The notes under the pieces are model-generated. The model worked only from the letters and a program-made list of their open reading frames with translations. It searched no databases and was not told the DNA's origin. A program made the translations under genes and the position numbers. Below, one piece after another: positions 63,421 to 64,000 of a DNA stretch of 64,000 nucleotides; the stretch's first letter is position 1, and every line of letters starts with the position of its first letter. Source of the stretch: Viridibacillus arenosi (GTDB lineage Bacteria > Bacillota > Bacilli > Bacillales_A > Planococcaceae); contig NZ_MSPW01000001.1 of the NCBI RefSeq assembly GCF_001955655.1, positions 186,001 through 250,000 on the forward strand. The letters are read 5' to 3'.

Positions 63421-63558
63421 AAATGATAGTTCGCACAGATTATGCACTCCACCTGATTTCAACTGGAGCTAGATGAAGATACCGAAGAAATGAAGCTTAC
63501 TTTGAATATGGATTTTCCTACCAAAATCCATATCCAATTCCACACCTCTACGTAGCGA

Positions 63559-63578
63559 AAGACTGCCTAAGCAGTCTT
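63559..63578 (-). terminator. Hairpin after mnmA
   Basis: AAGACTGC and GCAGTCTT arms enclose a four-base loop just past the mnmA stop; the T run is short. Confidence 0.6.
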
Positions 63579-63587
63579 CTCACAAGT

Positions 63588-64000
63588 TTATCCTACATAT
63601 GTTAGTTTTTCGTTGTTTTTAAACACTTCATCAATTGTACCGCCACCAAGACATACCTCGCCGTCATATAAAACAACTGCTTGTCCCGGTGTAATGGCAC
63701 GAACCGGTTCTTCAAATGTAATTTGTGTACTGCCATCTTCTAAAATCTCGACTTCAACCGGAGTATCTGTTTGACGATAACGGAATTTCGCTGTGCAAAA
63801 AAATTTACGAGGTAATTTTTTTGTCGAAGTATAGCTCATTTTCACTGCTGTTAATGAAGTAGAATACAATGCATCATGGTGAAAACCTTGGCCAACAAGC
63901 AATACATTACGCTCTAGGTCTTTTCCAAGAACAAACCATGGCTCACCGTCGCCACCAATACCAAGCCCGTGACGTTGACCAAGTGTATAGTACATTAGCC
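63588..64000 (-). CDS. mnmA: tRNA 2-thiouridylase MnmA, C-terminal part (runs off window)
   Basis: The frame is open to the last base of the window. The visible 137 or so residues are the C-terminal part: the conserved [16 protein letters not shown] loop, [36 protein letters not shown], and the beta-barrel end [27 protein letters not shown]. MnmA makes the 2-thio group on U34 of Lys, Glu and Gln tRNAs. The first ATG seen (63995) is internal; the true start lies beyond the window. Confidence 0.95.
   Translation of the reverse strand, partial: LMYYTLGQRHGLGIGGDGEPWFVLGKDLERNVLLVGQGFHHDALYSTSLTAVKMSYTSTKKLPRKFFCTAKFRYRQTDTPVEVEILEDGSTQITFEEPVRAITPGQAVVLYDGEVCLGGGTIDEVFKNNEKLTYVG

Larger units (their letters stand above)
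63183..63587. other. Intergenic region with IS3 scrap and inverted repeats
   Basis: No gene is seen. It contains the transposase scrap at 63292-63337, an inverted repeat at 63340-63420 and the mnmA terminator. Confidence 0.5.

Overview
The window reads as chromosomal DNA of a low-GC, Gram-positive, endospore-forming member of the Bacillales. The evidence is AGGAGG-type ribosome binding sites, Spo0M, a CotH/CotG-like spore-coat pair, a Dpp/Opp peptide importer, a yrrT-mccA-mccB operon, ypgQ/ypgR, Fhs, YkuI-like and YoaS/YozG-like genes. Gene content would suit a Bacillaceae or Planococcaceae (Lysinibacillus/Psychrobacillus-like) organism, but the genus cannot be settled from sequence alone.

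Positions 1-16 kb form a peptide-scavenging region. It holds two M20 peptidases, a NupC-type nucleoside carrier, an S9 oligopeptidase, a DUF3899 membrane protein, and a minus-strand operon dppA-B-C-D-F-substrate-binding protein. An Lrp/AsnC regulator lies upstream, with a divergent amidohydrolase beyond it. CodY-box-like TTCAGA/TCTGAA motifs lie in both control regions. Positions 16-24 kb carry sporulation and stress genes: spo0M, a TetR regulator with its operator and a membrane partner, a GlsB-like protein, a manganese catalase, a DUF3231 protein, a VLRF1-type release-factor homologue and a degenerate EAL protein. Positions 24-26.5 kb hold a small lysis-like set (holin-sized membrane protein, a TTG-start coiled-coil protein, an LRAT-fold protein and an Amidase_2 autolysin). 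Positions 27-41 kb are housekeeping: fructokinase, GNAT, CvfC/YpgR, an Uup-type ABC-F ATPase, YpgQ, mccB-mccA-yrrT, fhs and DoxX.

Positions 41-56 kb are accessory and decaying. Small single-gene units alternate with at least eleven copies or partial copies of one structured intergenic repeat, all in the same orientation. This stretch also holds the MmyB-type regulator/FabF pair, an IS3-family remnant, the CotG-like/CotH locus, an EamA exporter, an esterase, a DUF2975/YozG pair, a C39-like protease, an integrase-PadR chimera and a DUF2812 gene with an in-frame stop. I saw no copies of this repeat in the first 41 kb.

Positions 56-64 kb contain an XRE regulator, a secreted small protein, a LigD without Ku, an EamA exporter, a quinone oxidoreductase, a GC-rich patch of unknown origin, a LysR regulator, a small scrap of the same IS3 element, and the 3' part of mnmA running off the window.

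The most notable items are the CotG-like repeat protein (nine 13-residue units RRTSRVRRTSRKQ) facing its presumed kinase CotH, and the dispersed structured repeat family.
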